Origin: Halesus radiatus | Taxonomy: Eukaryota > Arthropoda > Insecta > Trichoptera > Limnephilidae | Reading direction: 5' to 3' | Length of the DNA: 64,000 nucleotides | Assembly: GCA_022606495.2 (NCBI GenBank) | Contig: JAHDVE020011258.1 | Span: 1 to 64,000 of the forward strand | Part shown: positions 19,021-31,437 of the stretch, piece by piece | Layout of the letters: each line of letters begins with the position of its first letter | Numbering within the stretch: the first letter of the stretch is position 1 | Position numbers and translations under genes: made by a program | Notes under the pieces: model-generated | What the model was told of the DNA's origin: nothing | Databases searched by the model: none | The model's input: the letters and a program-made list of their open reading frames with translations, nothing else

Positions 19021-22000
19021 TGTGTTCACGGATTTTCTTTATTATGTGACTCTAAATATTATGGATGTTGTACAATAATCTGGGAAGAGGATTTGTGAGC
19101 AAAGGGGTGAAATGACGATTCTCGGTACCCATTATTTAACAACCAACTTATTCTTTTTGTCTTAAATTTTAACAAATGATAATGTATTTTGAAAGGCAGT
19201 AACTTTGTTAAATGAAACACTGTAATTTTGTGTATATAATTTAATTTATACGAATAGGAAAACTCAGTTTATATCTGCCGTACGGAACGCAGTGTTTAAT
19301 AAACATAATGTAATCGAAAAGCTAAATAGAAAAAAAATGACACATTTAACCGCAACGACATTGCCACTAATTTTCTCACAATTAATACCTAGATTCCCCA
19401 TGTTAGGTTAGGAAATACATACGCCAGTATTTGTGAAAAATTTTCAATCAAATTTACTTAAATATACAAGCCAACCAACAGACAACAGTTTCATTGGAGT
19501 GTTATTTACTATATAGCTTTTATGAATTTGGATTATACTAATAGTATGCAGTCAATAAATAAATAAAACATGGAATTTAATAATATCCCTTACTCCATAT
19601 TCGAAATACAACAGCAGACAGCCACTTATTTTTTATATCCCTCATTGTAAAACCAATTCTATACAAAACTCTTTTATCTACAGATCTAAATATTCATTCA
19701 ACTTAAATTATTACCACATTGACATTTTAACTCAACTATATGTGATATTAAATTAAAATACATTACACGACCGCTCTCAAACTAGATAACTTAAACCACC
19801 TTTCCATCTACTCTTGTGCTTTGTACCTTTATCCCACTCCTATATTCCCCTCCACCCTACCCTCCCTCGACTGACATAATTAAGCTAACTGAATTAAAAC
19901 TGTCACACTTTACTCATAGCTTTCATCATCAGCTGTGGAAATTTTACAATTGGCGTGATTTATTGTTTTTATTATTATATATATATATGTAAATTGTGAA
20001 TTTGCTGCAAATATACCAAAAAAAAATTACGGCTTGTCATTTAATTGAAGATATTTATTATTTTGGAAGTACACATTTTTTGGTTTGTTTTTAACAGATC
20101 TGTTAAAGACAAATGCCCTTTTAAATGTCAGACTGTACCTATTACTCATTACACAACGTTTCTTATCGAGCGTTAATTTATGTTTGTTTTTACTTTGAAC
20201 GTTTCTGTACATGAATATATCCACGCTTATGTAATCTACTTTACTTAACCTTTTTATGACGTATCTAATAATTTTAAACATAGGGTAATACCGTACTTTC
20301 GCAAAACGCATTAAAACAGTGATAAGTGTATTACATTTACAGTTGGTATATTCCCTCGAATTTGCAGGGAAAAACACACTTAAACACAGCTCGCAATGTT
20401 AATAATTTTGCGCCCCTTTTTACCAGTTTTAAGTGCAATACATTTCTCCGCCCCTCGTAAAGCTCCCCACGCGAGGAGATGGAAAAGTTTTTCTATTAAA
20501 GTGCAGTGGAAGTATCTCTGTGTTCAATATTATATTACATTGCCCTGTCTACTTAACCCCTCTTCTACTTTACTGTTAATACCGAACTGCCTCTGTATCT
20601 TTCTACTGGCTTGTATGGATATTGCGAAGACAATATTGCACAGTTGAATGGAACTGATACAAATTGAATTTAATATCACAATACTATTTCATTTGTCCGA
20701 ATATTAGAACGCATGTCCATCCCTTTTGATGGCTTGTGAATGCAAGTAAAATGCGACCAATTTTAAAATATCAAATGAAATTGATTGTCAGACGTAAATA
20801 ATTATACTTTATTGCTTGATTAAAATATACGTATCTACTTTTTTATTTGTTGATAACTAAATTGTGTCGAGCTCAACGCACAGAGCTCATTTCTTTATCG
20901 AAATAATATTGGACAAAGGGGGCTTCTAAATTATCTATAATGCGAAGGTATCAGTGAAATCACTAGTATTTGGATTAATCATTACTACGCATCGGTGTAC
21001 ATTCTGCAAACAAAAAAAATGCTTTGGACAAATTGAAGATTTCCTAGAGTTCCGGTTGGTTAGAATTACAATAAAATAATTAATTATGTTATAAAAAAAT
21101 ATACGCGTAAATTGAAAAAAACAATTTATTTTTTCATCTAAAATTATCAACGCATGTAAGAAACAAGTGTTGAAAAATTTCAAAGTTTATCTTTGTTACA
21201 AAATTATTCCTCAAATAAATAAAAATTGCCTTTTGAGCTTACCTTTCATTTAATATTTAACATTTAAACATTTAAACATTAAACATTTAAACATTTAACA
21301 AGCGATGTTTATGCCTATTAGCTACATTAGTGACGACATAAGACACAGTATGTTATAATATTTTTGGCTTGTAGGAGCATTTCGAAGATGAATTTAATAA
21401 TTTTGATCAAATCTTGTTGTCAAGACCAACCCGACAAACTGATTTTTTTAATTGCCTGCATCCGGGATCAATTTTAGGATAAATTCTCCAATTCCCCGTA
21501 TTTGTGCGCAATATAACGCACAATTTCACAATATCTGCATTATTCGCTATACCCTTTCAAAATATCGAACCGAAGACAAATATCGAATACGTAAGACCAC
21601 ACATTGATGCACGAGTATAAAATGTATCGAGAGCAACTTATATCCCGATCCTATCTTCCTCTTCTTCTCCCCCCTTCCTTCTAATTTTGTTTTTTCATCT
21701 TGTTAAAATCATCTTCATAAAAAAATACATCTGTATTTAACCACTGTTAGCACAAGAAACTTTTTTGGCCTACCTTTTGTTAAACTTCCTTTGAATATAT
21801 ATTTGTATTAAAAGCCGTTTGTTTCTTACAAATAAATAATGAAATTTGAAGGGAATTTGACTATATTGAAATGTATCATGTAACAAAAGAAGAATATATT
21901 AACAAGATAACTCTAAAATTCTACAGATTTAATGCAGTACTCAGAATAATACATCCGTGCCCATAAATACGTAGATTTAAAACTTGTCTGAAATTGCCGA

Positions 22001-22329
22001 AAAACGCAATTCATCGCGGGCAATTCGAGAATCCAGCTGGTGGAAGCGTGCTCTAATCCGAATAAATGGTTATTGTGTGGAGAGTAAACTAGAATCATGT
22101 CCACCGGGGAGGCTCCCGCCCCGGGCCCCTGGGAGGGTAAAACTTGCCCTCGTGTGCAGGCTGTATGCGCGCTAACACTGCAATAACACGGAAAACATAA
22201 AATATTTCTGTCTGGGTACTTAAAAGTTTGATACGGCAACGTTGCACAGTATTTATAATAAGAGGGATTGTTTATTGTTTTAATTTTAACGGTCGGCGCC
22301 CAAAAATACACACTTTGCAGATTGCTAAC
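19021..22329. other. gene desert
   Basis: AT-rich, without a recognisable element. Open frames up to 116 codons (20027-20377 minus) and 132 codons (21913-22311 minus) show no domain, signal peptide or splice context that I can support. A (ATTTAAAC)n-like tract is at 21250-21300 and an (AT)n tract at 19975-19990. Confidence 0.3.
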
Positions 22330-22610
22330 TCAAGAGATACTACGAATGATATATCTGTAAAATCTATACGGTTAATTTTATTAGATGAATATGCACCTAA
22401 AGAGTACTGTAGGGGTAATAATAAGAATAAGCAATAATGTATGTAATATGTTAAGAATGTATAAATAGAATGTAAAAGTAGCACTGTAGGTTACCACTGA
22501 ATGGAGTTATTTAATCATTTTGTAAGTTTATTTATAGTGTTGCGCACTTGAAGTGAAATAACACAAAACTGCGCTATACAAATGCTTTATTATTATTATT
22601 ATTATTAGGA
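22330..22610 (+). mobile_element. L2-like LINE 3' UTR and tail, family B
   Basis: The 3' UTR words GAGTACTGTAGGGGTAATA, ATGTAATATGTTAAGAATGT and GCACTGTAGG...ACCACTGAATGGAGTTA match the copy at 27900-28640. It ends with a hairpin (TTGCGCAC...CTGCGCTATACAAATGCT) and ATT repeats. The hairpin keeps pairing despite a different sequence from family A. Confidence 0.7.
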
Positions 22611-23060
22611 AATTTCTATACGAAATACGTACGCACAATATTGATTTCACTCGTTTTCAAACTGCACAAATTTTTATATTTTTTGCGATGTGTTTCATAG
22701 AAATTAAAGATTACAGTTTGAGGATTTTATCTTTTGAAACCTTATACATTTTACGAACTACCCATATAGAATTTACAGATAAATCATTTATGGTATTGCT
22801 TGAGTTAGCAACCTGATGTTCAGGGCCATTTTTGAGTGCTGGCCCTTAACACAAGTCATAGATTTTTCACGAGTTTAAGCACTGATAGAGATACACGGAT
22901 AGAAATGTGTTGTTGGACGAAGTAGGGTCAATTTTATCTTACATGGGTGAAATTTATAAAACATTTTAAAATATTGAAATTCGTTCTTGGACATATAATC
23001 GATTATTTAATTGGTTTGACTGGGACCTAGTAGTCAGAAGGTCTTATGTAAATTGGCAAC

Positions 23061-23374
23061 ATCCACTGACGTCCGAACTAATAGACTTTCCGTAAGTACG
23101 ATTTCGACGGCTGGAGGTCACGTGAAACCCATTTTGGCACCAGCTTAGTTCACTGCCGTCCACGTTTGTTTGGCCTGATTTTAACTGCGGTAAGCAAATT
23201 ACAAAACGTATATAAAATGGGGTTAAATGAAATATTCGGTTTTTATAAAGAAAGCCAAACCTTATTACTTAGTTGCTGTTTTACTTAAATTGGCGGCACG
23301 CCTAGCTCGCCCTACTTATTTCGGTTTCTTTGCCTTGCGTGTTAGGGCATCTCTATGTATTATTTGCTCTGTGG
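23061..23374 (+). mobile_element. unclassified element E1, copy 2
   Basis: Same ends as copy 1 (ATCCACTG...CTCTGTGG). It lacks the small MITE present at 6619-6768, so it represents the uninterrupted form (about 314 bp). The 76-codon frame across it is not shared intact with copy 1 and is probably not a gene. Confidence 0.6.
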
Positions 23375-25040
23375 CGACACCGGTGATTATCTTTTTTTCA
23401 ATATACGTATTTAAACTAGTAAACAAAAGTTTATACGAAAGTAAATACGAAATTTAATTATCAATCCCTAAAGCAAAAATTAATAGAAAGAGAAAAGTTC
23501 TAGACACACCCTTCAAAAAAAACTTTGATTTTGATACTTCCGGTATTATCAAATTCTTTGAAAATTGCAAGATTTCCAGGACTCTGACCAACCTCTGAAA
23601 ACATTAAAAGGTTACGAATAAACATAACTTAAATCTAGGAATTCTTTAAATAAAATATTGTCAATTTATACAACGGCACGTTCTTTCGAACGAAATAAAA
23701 ACGGTTCAAAGATTAACAATTTATTCTAGCTAATCAAAATATTCAGAAGTATACATTCAACATTCTAAAAGGAATGATATAATTAGTGGAAATGGATTTA
23801 TTTAATTAATGTCTGCCAAAGCTCTCTTTAAACACAGTGACTCAGCCACTTAAAATAATTAACAGAGTGACTTGACTTGTGTAAGAACCGGAGTTAATAG
23901 CGGCCGCCCTGGGAAGTGTATGTCCGCCAATTTTAAGGAAACAACTCGGAGAAGTTGAGAGAAATCCAGAGAAAAAGTATAACGCGAAAGGAGTAAAGTT
24001 TTGTGGTGGATTAGGGGATGGGATGGGCTGGGGAGGCCAGGAAAGGCGGTGAGAGGCGGGGAGAGACGGGAGGAACTCCGCCAGCTTCTGGGAACAACTT
24101 TAAATGAATAAAGTTTGCGATTTGTATGTGCGAATATTATTAGAGAAAAGCGAATCTCGCGGGAGGAGAAATACATAAACTGAGGCACACAAAAAGATAT
24201 TATTATATTAAACGGCTATTAAATAATGGGCCACCGGTATTGTGCGGCAGTGCGTGCAAATACAATGATAATTCACCTGATTTACGGAGGTGTGGAAGTG
24301 GCAGTCCACGTTTTTCTAATAAAACTCGTACAAAACGAGTTAAGAATGCCTGAAAGAATTCTGTTTGGATTGGGCGCAACTTTTCCGATAATTCAATTCA
24401 AAAACCTAGGGAATATTTAAATTTGGGGACCGAACGTTTTAGGACATTTTAAACGACCATAGAAAATGATTTATTCTATCAATATAGTTATTGAATAATT
24501 TTCACAAAAACATGTATAAAGTACTCGTATATCGAGAAATAGTCGAATAAATAAAATAATAAAAGAATAAAAGACGTTAAAATCTGATATGAAATTGTAA
24601 AACAGTAGACAAAATTTTATTAAAGAAGTTGGAAAAGGGAAAAACGATTTTATTTAATAAAATCTATAATAATCTGTACTATATATAATATATTGAAATG
24701 TAAAATATATTCTTTATATTTAGTATTTATAAACTACAACTTATGTACTGACGACATATTTGTAACTATTCAATTCTATTAACATTCGACTTCTCTAACC
24801 ACCTTTTATAATTATTGAAATATTATTAATTTCACGTTTCTGTAATACTTATCTTACCTTAGTTGGGATGTTTTCAATTTTACCTTTATATATTTTGGAT
24901 TAACTATAAATCTTTTATTTTATTTTTATTAAATATTAACGAGAACTCCTTTTCTGAGCACAAGCAACAGCTTACATTGGGAAAGAAATTATATTGCACA
25001 AATACTACCCAATAAAAAATAAAATAAAATATCTTAGTTC
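23375..25040. other. no gene recognised; GC/G-rich block inside
   Basis: 23880-24120 is G-rich on the plus strand (GGGATGGGATGGGCTGGGGAG, then repeated GAGAGGCGGGGAGAGACGGG). The antisense 109-codon frame over it is low-complexity (Pro/Ser/Leu). The flanks are AT-rich with nothing recognisable. Confidence 0.3.
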
Positions 25041-25145
25041 ATAGTTTAGTTGTATACTGCCCTGAAGAAGCTACGGTAGTAGCGAAACCCGGTCGGCTAA
25101 AGTATAAATAAAAGTGATGTAAACAAAGTTATTGTTTTATTTTTT
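25041..25145 (+). mobile_element. PLE 3' end (PLE-B type) with hammerhead-like core
   Basis: CTGAAGA (25062-25068), one A, a perfect 5-bp stem GCTAC/GTAGC with a GGTA loop, then GAAACCCGGTC. GCC before CTGAAGA can pair with GGC after the CCCGGTC. AAGTATAAATAAAAGTGATGTAAAC follows. The layout equals that of the PLE at 58801-58842 (minus), where a coding region confirms the PLE identity. Confidence 0.6.
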
Positions 25146-25414
25146 AAATTATAATGTCACATCACCAATTTACCGCTTCATATGAAAATATAAAAATATG
25201 TAATCGTAAATGTTAAATTATGATTTAAATTAGGGTGTAATGAAAAAAAAAAGTTTAATTAAATTACGAATAATAATATAAATTAATCACTTCCGTTGGG
25301 TGCAACGGGCAAAATGTAAGTAATCTTTAAATAAAAATAACGTCTTAACAAATTAATATGAAATCAAATTGAGGCTACTTCTCCGGGTTCTGCATCATCA
25401 CCGAGGTTCACCTT

Positions 25415-25612
25415 TCACCGTGTTAACCGATAGGTCAACTCATAATGACCGTTGAACCGTGGACATGACCTGCCGTGTTTCATTAAATCATCAGGATATA
25501 TGAACTCGCTGCTATAACTCACAGACGCCAAGAAAGTGGATCTACTCGTAGCTTTAGCTCCGCGTTCGCCATTACCCGTCAGGCACAGGGCCGATAATAA
25601 AACCTTTACCAC
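25415..25612 (-). other. possible exon, unassigned
   Basis: A 65-codon open minus frame in a less AT-rich patch. It contains SVSYSSEFIYPDDLMKHG and no stop until TYRLTR. Upstream on the minus strand, TTTATCGACTTTAG could be a splice acceptor; downstream, GTGAAAG and GTGATG are weak donor-like sites. I recognise no family. It could equally be chance. Confidence 0.2.
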
Positions 25613-25619
25613 TCACTAT

Positions 25620-26950
25620 CTAAAGTCGATAAAGATAATTGAAAACATGGAAACGCTAAACAATTGTCATGTAATTGAATGATTAAGTATTTATCAAGAA
25701 ACAACAATAATATGGCGTATAGTTGAAGAATCTTAACCGTAAAGCAGAAATTCTCAATATCTCACTAAAAACTGGACACAGGTTTCTCTACAAGAAAAAA
25801 ATAAGCCAATATGCACCTTTTTAAACAAGGAACTTATCTGCAGATCTTGTAATTTTACCGGGACAAGTCTTTACCAATTAATTGAGCCATTGAGACCCAA
25901 TTACATTCAGTCATTTTTATCGCACTCATATTCCCAATTTGAATTACTAACATTATCCTGTATTAATGTGTCTTTTTTTTGGCTTCCATTTATTTGTTAT
26001 AATTGTAAAGTTTTACTCGAATATATTTACAACCTAGATGGTGTCACGGATATATATATATTGGACATCATATTTTCATTAAGATTTGTCGATATTCTCT
26101 TCATCTATGAAAAATTATTAAAATATTTCGGTTTGCAATCGTTTAACTAAAACTAATAATAAGTTATCATATTTAATTTAAACCTGTGGTAAAGCTACAC
26201 ATATAGGGCTTCTTAATTAGCAAACAAAAGTAGAATACGCAGTTGGTGTGAAGCGATACAAGCTATTATTATTTGTGGAAACATGCCATCATATTGCTTA
26301 TTCTATTCCGAGCAGAATAATGTGGAGCAGAATGTAAATTTCACGTAGAGTTTAGTAATAACGTGATGGTAAATGGCAGTCTATTGGATATTTCCACTCC
26401 ATTGTACGTAGGTATATTATGTTATGGAAACGGCACCGATGATAAACAGGCCGTAAAAGCGATTCTAAAAACAGTACTACAACGGATTTTATTATTATTA
26501 CGGGCGAATTATAAGGCAGTCTGTGCAGTCATAAATATTGTGTTTTATGTACCGATGTGTGCCGACATGACAGGAGACTGTAACATCGAGATCAGGAGGA
26601 CGAGAAGTGTGAAGTTTTAAAGTTTATTGCTTGAAAGCGATACCGAGTCTGATCGAATATCAAAGTGTAGCCAGAAAATAATGCCATTGTGTCGATTTCT
26701 GACATACAAAATAATGCAGGATTTCTACTTCATTCCACTAATTGTTTTTCTGTTTCATTCGACGAACTCCATTAAATTATTATTTTTTAAAATTCAAATT
26801 AAAAATAAAGTATACTTCAAGCTAAAGTGAAAAATAAATCAATTTTGAAATTTGATCTCAAAATATACTTGTTCCACATTATGTTACAGGGTTTCTGTCA
26901 CATTAACAAACACCTGAATCAGAGGCGTGCGGTCCATAAAGGCGGAAAAG
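25620..26950. other. no gene recognised
   Basis: AT-rich. The 86-codon frame at 25890-26150 is hydrophobic. The 85-codon frame at 26363-26620 is moderately GC-balanced (MVNGSLLDISTPLYVGILC...) but matches nothing I know. Confidence 0.3.
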
Positions 26951-26954
26951 CTGT

Positions 26955-27364
26955 ACTTTATTTTTATTTATTTTTATATGAATACCGCACAAGAGTCCCA
27001 ACTGATCCCAACCGTCTGGAGCCAGTGTGACTATGGTATCCCCAATTGGGGAATGTTGTGAGGCTGTAGGTATTGGGGAGGAGAAGGAGAGTTGGGAAAT
27101 ACCTGACTGTTCAGATCTGGTCACCAAACACGGCTAATAGCGATTCCAAGCAACGTTTCAATTCTGAATGGTGGTCTTTCACCAGGGCGATACTGAGAGT
27201 ATCTTCCACTCTGGAACGTGCGCAAATATACCATATATTATTTTTAAATGAATTAATTGTGAAATAACACAAATTAATCAAATAAAATTTATTTGCCCAA
27301 GCCGGGATTTGAACCCGCGACCTTCGGATTCGTAGTCGAGAGCCTTACCCCTCGATCATGACCA
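26955..27364 (-). mobile_element. tRNA-derived SINE, family T1, full length
   Basis: The reverse-strand copy runs from the tRNA-like head (B box GGTTCAAATCC and GGTAAGGCTCTCGACTACG on the minus strand near 27300-27360) to the GTGCGGTATTCAT end and A/T-rich tail (26955-26985). The CCCCAATTGGGGATACC palindrome and the TCTGAACAGTCAGG region are present. One of the most complete copies. Confidence 0.85.
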
Positions 27365-27439
27365 TGTCAAGGAGCAATGCACGTCACTGATATGAACTAT
27401 TTATCCGACAAAACTTAAGCGATAGACAGCTTAATAATG

Positions 27440-27487
27440 ATAAATGGATGATTTGTATAGCGCCGTTTTTGTGAAAAATCACCTCAA
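27440..27487 (-). mobile_element. L2-A tail fragment, inverted
   Basis: Reverse complement of the L2-A terminal hairpin (CTTGAGGTGATTTTTCAC...GGCGCTATACAAATCATC). It abuts a plus-strand L2 coding fragment, so it marks either an inverted insertion or a 5'-inversion event. Confidence 0.65.
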
Positions 27488-28010
27488 GTTTACTCTGAGC
27501 TCAGCTGATCTAGATGCTAGAAATCGTCTAATCGAACATTCAAGGTCAAATCGAGTGGTTTACTATGATCGCTCTTTTCGTGTAAATGGCCCGCTCACTT
27601 GGAATAAACTTCCTTCAGCTCTTACTAATGAAATTGACTGAATTTAAAAGGGCTTTAAAAAGAAAATAAATATAAAAATCCTACTGTCGATAGATTTTAA
27701 TATTTCTTCAATTTATTATAGTATGCCATTTCCTCAAGCCTCCGGTAGTTATTTGGTTTCGGTTTCCTTTTTACTTATTATGTAAACTCGGCGTGTTCTA
27801 ATTGCTGAATATAAACGGACTCCCGTCTTAAAATGTTGCTATTTTTGCACTGTTACTGTAAATGTTTTATTTTTGTATCGCTTTGTAGATACTGTATAAT
27901 ACTTTGTAATTTTATTATATATACTATGTACCTTAGGAGTACTGTATGAGTAATATTAAGAAAAAGTAAGAATGTATATAATATGTTAAGAATATGTAAA
28001 TAGAATTTGA
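27488..28010 (+). mobile_element. L2/CR1-like LINE, C-terminal coding fragment and 3' UTR
   Basis: Encodes RNRLIEHSRSNRVVYYDRSF, then VNGPLTWNKLPSALTNEID, a typical LINE ORF2 C-terminus (basic patch, DRSF, W..LP). The 3' UTR follows, with GTACCTTAGGAGTACTGTATG and ATGTTAAGAATATGTAAATAG as in family B. The hairpin tail is missing because a second L2-B copy begins at about 28011. Confidence 0.65.
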
Positions 28011-28640
28011 TTAAGAATAGTTCAAAATTGTGAATGGTAATATAGACAGCGTTGATTTAATTAATCTCATTCTACTTCATATACCTACGAGAGCAACTCG
28101 TTCCAAAATACTGTTTAAATGTAATATCACCAGGACTGGGCATTACAAACACTCGCTTGTACCTAGATTACATGAAGTTAGTAATAGATACGCAAATGTA
28201 GCGGATCTATTTAACTGCACAGAATGTAAGTAGAAGAAGGCTATACTATCATATCTTTTCAGTCAATACTAATATCACTATATGTGTACTATATGTTTTA
28301 TATGTACCTTTTTAAGTTCATAACCTTCAGCAACTTTTATTCTTAATATACTCTGTGATGTCATTGTACCCAATGCCAGATTTAATAGTTAATTTTTAAA
28401 AATAATTTGTGCTAGAATTCTTATGCTTGTAGTTAACTGTGACATGTAATTATTGTTGTTAATGGTATATTTATACCGTTGATATTAAACATGTTAAATT
28501 ATAAAAAGAATATGAAAGGTGCACTGTAGGAACACCACTGGATGGAGTTAGTAAATCGTTGTTTTAAAGTTTAGTATAGTAAAGCGCATTTGCAGTGAAA
28601 TAACACAGTACTGCGCTATATATTGTTATTAATATTATGA
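28011..28640 (+). mobile_element. L2/CR1-like LINE, family B, C-terminus + 3' UTR + tail
   Basis: 28030-28233 encodes IDSVDLINLILLHIPTRATR, then SLVPRLHEVSNRYANVADLF and a stop: the C-terminal end of a LINE ORF2 protein (L-IP-RATR ... PR...N). A 400-bp 3' UTR follows, ending GCACTGTAGGAACACCACTGG, then the hairpin GCGCAT...TGCGCTATA and a short ATT run. RT and endonuclease domains are absent (5' truncation). Confidence 0.75.
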
Positions 28641-28689
28641 TGAACAAATTCAATAACTTTATTGGCATTTAGTTCCAGATGGGATTATA

Positions 28690-28870
28690 TTATCAATAGG
28701 TATCAGTCGTGGTGACAGACCAGAGAACACCATTCAGAATCGAGCAATTACTAGATCTGAATAGGCAAGAACTTATCAGTCTTCCCTTTCCACTTCTACA
28801 TCTCAACACCCCCGTATTATTGGGGTACCCCAATCTGCAGAAGGGTGATAGCATGTAGTAAGCTATCACA
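28690..28870 (+). repeat. diverged SINE-T1 body
   Basis: AGACCAGAGAACACCATTCAG, TAGATCTGAATAGGCAAGAAC and TATTGGGGTACCCCAAT parallel the T1 body and its palindrome, but with many changes and without the head. Confidence 0.35.
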
Positions 28871-29349
28871 GAAAAATCCATGTCATTTAATCACTACATT
28901 TGTGCTAAAATAATAACATCATCAGATTTTATGCGGAAATGAAAAACGCTGCGATCCACCGAATAAAGTTAATCAAAAACGTTTTACGTGACACTGAACA
29001 CGAGAGAAGAGCAAGCTTTTCGAAAACGTAACAAATTGGAAGCTTCCAAATCGGCCGGACTAAAAAAAAAACAACGCGTCATCATAATTTTAATAAATAT
29101 TATTTAATATTTATGAAAAGTGGCGTGAGCCTCGGTTGGTTTTAATTAAAGCCATAAAATGGTTTACGACTGTGTGGTCATAAATTAATTAAGGCAATTG
29201 TGAGTCGGAGTAACCAGCAATATCGGCAATTAAGAGTACGGCAAAACATAAAAATGTGCGGAGGACGGAATGATTTAGGTGTGTTTGTTTTTTGTTCTTA
29301 TCATTACAATGCCTTTATTGTTATTTCCAATAAATAGTATGTATTTTAA

Positions 29350-30120
29350 CCCTTTCATCACCACACCTTTGTTCCCACATGTATAGCATATTCCATACTT
29401 GATACCACCTCAGATAATGCATGTAATATTTATGTTTTTTTCTAAGTATATTAGGTTAGGTTATTTTGTGTAGATTTTCCTGCTCCTTTGATATTTGTAA
29501 TCCACATTTGATTAGTTTTACCCTAGTTTATTCTAAATTGTGCATGTAAGTGAGTCTGCTAATCATGAGTATTTTATGTCATAGTTTTAATTTGAATATA
29601 CAACAGATATACTACGTAGTATGCCTGTTATTTTACAATTATATTAGGTTAGGTCAGTTAGTGTAAAGCGCACTTGAAGTGAACCGTCACAAGACTGCGC
29701 TATAGAAATTAACTCTTATTATTATTTGAAATTTTTTGGTACATACATATGACTCTTTCTGCTTAGTAATTAAAAGAAATATATATATTATTATTTTTAG
29801 GTCAAGGGTTATTTTTTAATTAGAAAGGAAAAAAACTGATACAAAAACAATTGTTAATTTAAAAATAAAAATAAAACACTTACAATGTAACGTGAATAAA
29901 TATAACGATAATAATGTATGAAAGACCGCCGAAACGGGGTCTGTCACTTTATTTGCGGCATTTGCCGCTAGATAAGGATTGCAGTCTATCAGAAAAAAGG
30001 CGCCGTAAGGAATATCCTTCAAAATCGATTCGCAAAATACGGGGCCATTTGTTTCATAAAATCAAGAGAAGTAATTTTTTTTCTTCATGTACCTGATGAA
30101 GTACACTGGTGCTGAAAGGG
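29350..30120. mobile_element. piggyBac-like non-autonomous element
   Basis: A 771-bp segment with inverted ends CCCTTTCATCACCA (29350-29363) and TGGTGCTGAAAGGG (30107-30120), flanked by TTAA on both sides (29346-29349, 30121-30124). TTAA duplication plus CCC termini is the piggyBac signature. No transposase is visible. The 60-codon frames inside show no DDE/D or Cys-rich C-terminus. An L2-B tail (29657-29727) is nested inside. Confidence 0.8.
29657..29727 (+). mobile_element. L2-B tail nested in the piggyBac-like element
   Basis: GTGTAAAGCGCACTTGAAGTG...ACTGCGCTATAGAAATT + (TTATT)n: the 3' hairpin and simple-repeat tail of L2-B, with nothing upstream, i.e. an extremely truncated insertion younger than the host element. 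Confidence 0.7.
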
Positions 30121-30124
30121 TTAA

Positions 30125-30719
30125 TAAGCGCGTGCATTAAAGTTGCTCATTGCTTGTTGGGGCGTGGAACCTAACAGAACGTTTATATTACAATTTAAAT
30201 TTAAATAACTCAAATATCTGCGATATAATATTTTTTATTTTCATAGTCTAAAAATAATAAACAATTTACAAATAATTAAGACAAATAGTCTAGCTATTTT
30301 TAAAAAAATCAGAAATAGATTCATATTACATATAATTTTTTTTTTTAAAAGTAAATAATATTATGGATTTCCTTGACATTCGTGAATCTTGAATTACATA
30401 ATAAATATGTGAATATTTTACATACTTATCATATAAATTGAATAGACGATTTGGGTAATATTTAGTTTACTTCATATTTTTAAAATGCTATAAGTAGATA
30501 CCTGAAAAATTCGCGATTGCAATAACGCGAATTTTCATGCGATTTTCTGATATTTTAATCTAAGAATTATATGAATATTTTAGGTTTTACTAGCTTCAAT
30601 AGCCATAAAGTGGAATGCAGCTAACTTCATGTCATCATACAACCGTGAAAAAAAATTATTAAAAGTTTCTTACGCTTTTTAAGGTCATTTTATAAATATT
30701 CTCCAGTACCAAAAATCAT
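30125..30719. other. no gene recognised
   Basis: Very AT-rich (poly-A and poly-T tracts); no open frame of note. Confidence 0.3.
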
Positions 30720-31000
30720 AAATATTTCAAATAAATACCAACACTTCTTGTGCCACCAATCTTCTAATAAATGTAACATCAATAGAAAAGGAGGATACAA
30801 TAGCAACTGTAAAAATATCTCCAAGCTTAAATTTTCTAACAAAACTATGTTCATCCGAAGCGACCTGCCAGGTAAGTATGTTTTTTCTGTATCTGTTTAT
30901 GCATAATTAGATAGAGAATAGGAAGTAATATTTGTACAGCGCCCTTGAGGTGATTTTTCAAAAAAACGGCGCTATACAAATCATCCAATTATTATTATTA
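30720..31000 (+). mobile_element. L2-like LINE 3' UTR and tail, family A
   Basis: Reads CTTCTAATAAATGTAACATC, GATACAATAGCAACTG, GCGACCTGCCAGGTAAGTATG, then the terminal hairpin and ATT tail. It is uninterrupted at the point where E1 sits in the 6.4-7.3 kb copy, and so serves as the empty-site reference. Confidence 0.75.
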
Positions 31001-31262
31001 ACCGTTTTTTGAAGAATAACGCGATATTTTCAGGTGTCTAGTTATAAGAAGTTCAAAAGCAATAAAAGCTTATTTCCAACTATTCTATAGCCAACCAATG
31101 CCAAAAGGTATGTTTTTTTAGGAAAATAACATCTGTATGATAAAAAATAACATCGACAATAGTTCCATGTTGATTCATCAACATGGAACTTGATATAACA
31201 GGACCAATTCATTGGTTTGAGGTGCCAATTTCTTAAGTATTACGAATTAAAAGCATATTACG

Positions 31263-31437
31263 CTCGTCTCTGAGGAAGACATTGCACCATCAAGTGAATC
31301 AAATACTTGTGTCAGATGATGGATGTCAGATGTCGGAATAATAGAAGAGAATGTAAGTGTATGCCAATATCGAGTTGTTTGGCGGTTCGTCTTTTCTGCC
31401 TACCCCTGCGGAGAAACGGCGTGATGGTTAGTTAGTT
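31263..31437 (+). mobile_element. RTE-clade LINE, short decayed C-terminal fragment
   Basis: GAGGAAGAC...AAATACTTGTGTCAG, CGGAATAATAGAAGAGAATG, CGAGTTGTTTGGCGGTTCGTC and ACCCCTGCGGAGAAACGGCG match the end of the RTE at 15163-15578, followed by GTTAGTTAGTT. An internal deletion (the MNANEARSVC codons) and frame damage are evident. Confidence 0.7.

Noticed and set aside
20027..20377. 116-codon minus frame as a possible host gene
   Set aside because: Lys/Asn/Tyr-rich composition as expected from AT-rich DNA; no recognisable motif, splice sites or relatives.
21250..21300. Repeated ATTTAAACATT words resembling a CRISPR-like or regulatory array
   Set aside because: Short AT-rich slippage without regular spacers, in a eukaryotic context.
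23880..24190. 109-codon minus frame over the G-rich block
   Set aside because: Low-complexity Pro/Ser/Leu translation caused by the G-rich repeat; no domain or start context.
29445..29470. TTAGGTTAGGTT, the insect telomere-type repeat
   Set aside because: Only two units here (and single units near 19404, 29645 and 45296); not a telomeric array.
30093..30115. CTGATGA + AGTAC/GTGCT stem + GAAAG, a textbook-looking hammerhead core
   Set aside because: It overlaps the right terminal inverted repeat of the piggyBac-like element. The mirrored end at 29350 explains the GAAAGGG part, helix III is absent, and no PLE is nearby. Probably coincidence.
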